Positions 15,259-15,367 of a stretch of 15,367 nt of DNA are shown piece after piece. Every line of letters begins with the position of its first letter. Position 1 is the first letter of the stretch. The notes below the pieces were generated by a model. That model was not told the origin of the DNA, made no database searches, and saw nothing but the letters and a program-made list of their open reading frames with translations. The stretch is from CAYYNP01 sp964472545. Lineage in GTDB: Bacteria > Planctomycetota > Planctomycetia > Pirellulales > Thermoguttaceae. The stretch is from assembly GCA_964472545.1 (NCBI GenBank), contig CAYYNP010000239.1, forward strand, positions 1 to 15,367, read 5' to 3'. A program made the translations under genes and the position numbers.

Positions 15259-15310
15259 CAGGAGAACTGCAACGTGTGCGGGAGCCCGAAAAAGGGGACT
15301 GGCTCCGTCG
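15259..15310. repeat. Right arm of the long inverted repeat (REP-like)
   Basis: This is the reverse complement of bases 1-52 with one mismatch. It forms its own hairpin: GGAGCC (15281-15286) with GGCTCC (15301-15306), with the AAAAAGGGGAC core in the loop. A 61-codon open frame (15129-15314) runs through it but looks like chance reading of the repeat. The stretch between the CRTAC1-like stop and this arm (15129-15258) shows no gene. Confidence 0.8.
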
Positions 15311-15342
15311 ATGATCGATGTGGCTGTAGGGATTCGCAGTGC

Positions 15343-15367
15343 CGACGGTGCCTGTCCCCTTTGTTCG
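15343..15367. repeat. Third REP core, inverted relative to 15287-15310
   Basis: CGACGGTGCCTGTCCCCTTT and the five bases after it match the reverse complement of 15287-15310 except for two substitutions and about one extra base near the end. With a 32-base spacer the two would form a REPIN-like inverted doublet. The window ends within or just at the edge of this copy. Confidence 0.7.

Noticed and set aside
15129..15314. 61-codon frame after the CRTAC1-like gene
   Set aside because: It begins right after the stop codon with no ribosome binding site, and its second half is simply the inverted repeat read in one frame.

Overview
The window is GC-rich bacterial DNA with genes on the + strand only. 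It most likely comes from a planctomycete (Pirellulales-like). This is inferred from the gene repertoire (SLBB export lipoprotein, tyrosine-tailed BY-kinase, ligase with TPR tail, TPR/CRTAC1 pair) and from REP-like repeats with a GTCCCCTTTTTCG core; no rRNA or other marker confirms it. Both ends lie inside copies of the same repeat, as expected of an assembly contig that broke at repeats.

Layout. 1-52 is one arm of a long inverted repeat. 53-562 is a pyrimidine-rich leader with no convincing gene. 563-10194 is a tightly spaced run of four genes that looks like one operon: a Wza-like outer-membrane polysaccharide export lipoprotein, a Wzz/Wzc-type co-polymerase fused to a BY-kinase, an O-antigen ligase/polymerase-like membrane protein with a TPR tail, and a bifunctional fucokinase/fucose-1-phosphate guanylyltransferase. 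10195-10379 is a spacer with a possible promoter. 10380-11664 is a two-gene unit: a 68-residue lipoprotein and a radical SAM/SPASM enzyme whose initiation site abuts the lipoprotein stop codon. 11665-11809 carries the best promoter in the window. 11810-15128 holds a membrane-anchored TPR protein followed by a secreted CRTAC1-type (FG-GAP/VCBS plus ASPIC/UnbV) protein. 15129-15367 contains the second inverted-repeat arm and a further REP core.

How the parts may work together. The first four genes would energise, polymerise and export a surface polysaccharide, probably containing fucose or a similar sugar supplied as a GDP-sugar by salvage. No glycosyltransferase or flippase is visible, so the locus is only part of the pathway. 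The lipoprotein/radical SAM pair resembles the rSAM/lipoprotein systems known mainly from Bacteroidetes, in which a SPASM enzyme is thought to modify a small lipoprotein. It is the most intriguing part of the window. The last two genes form a separate cell-surface module of unknown function. Short in-frame tandem repeats recur at domain borders and tails of several proteins.
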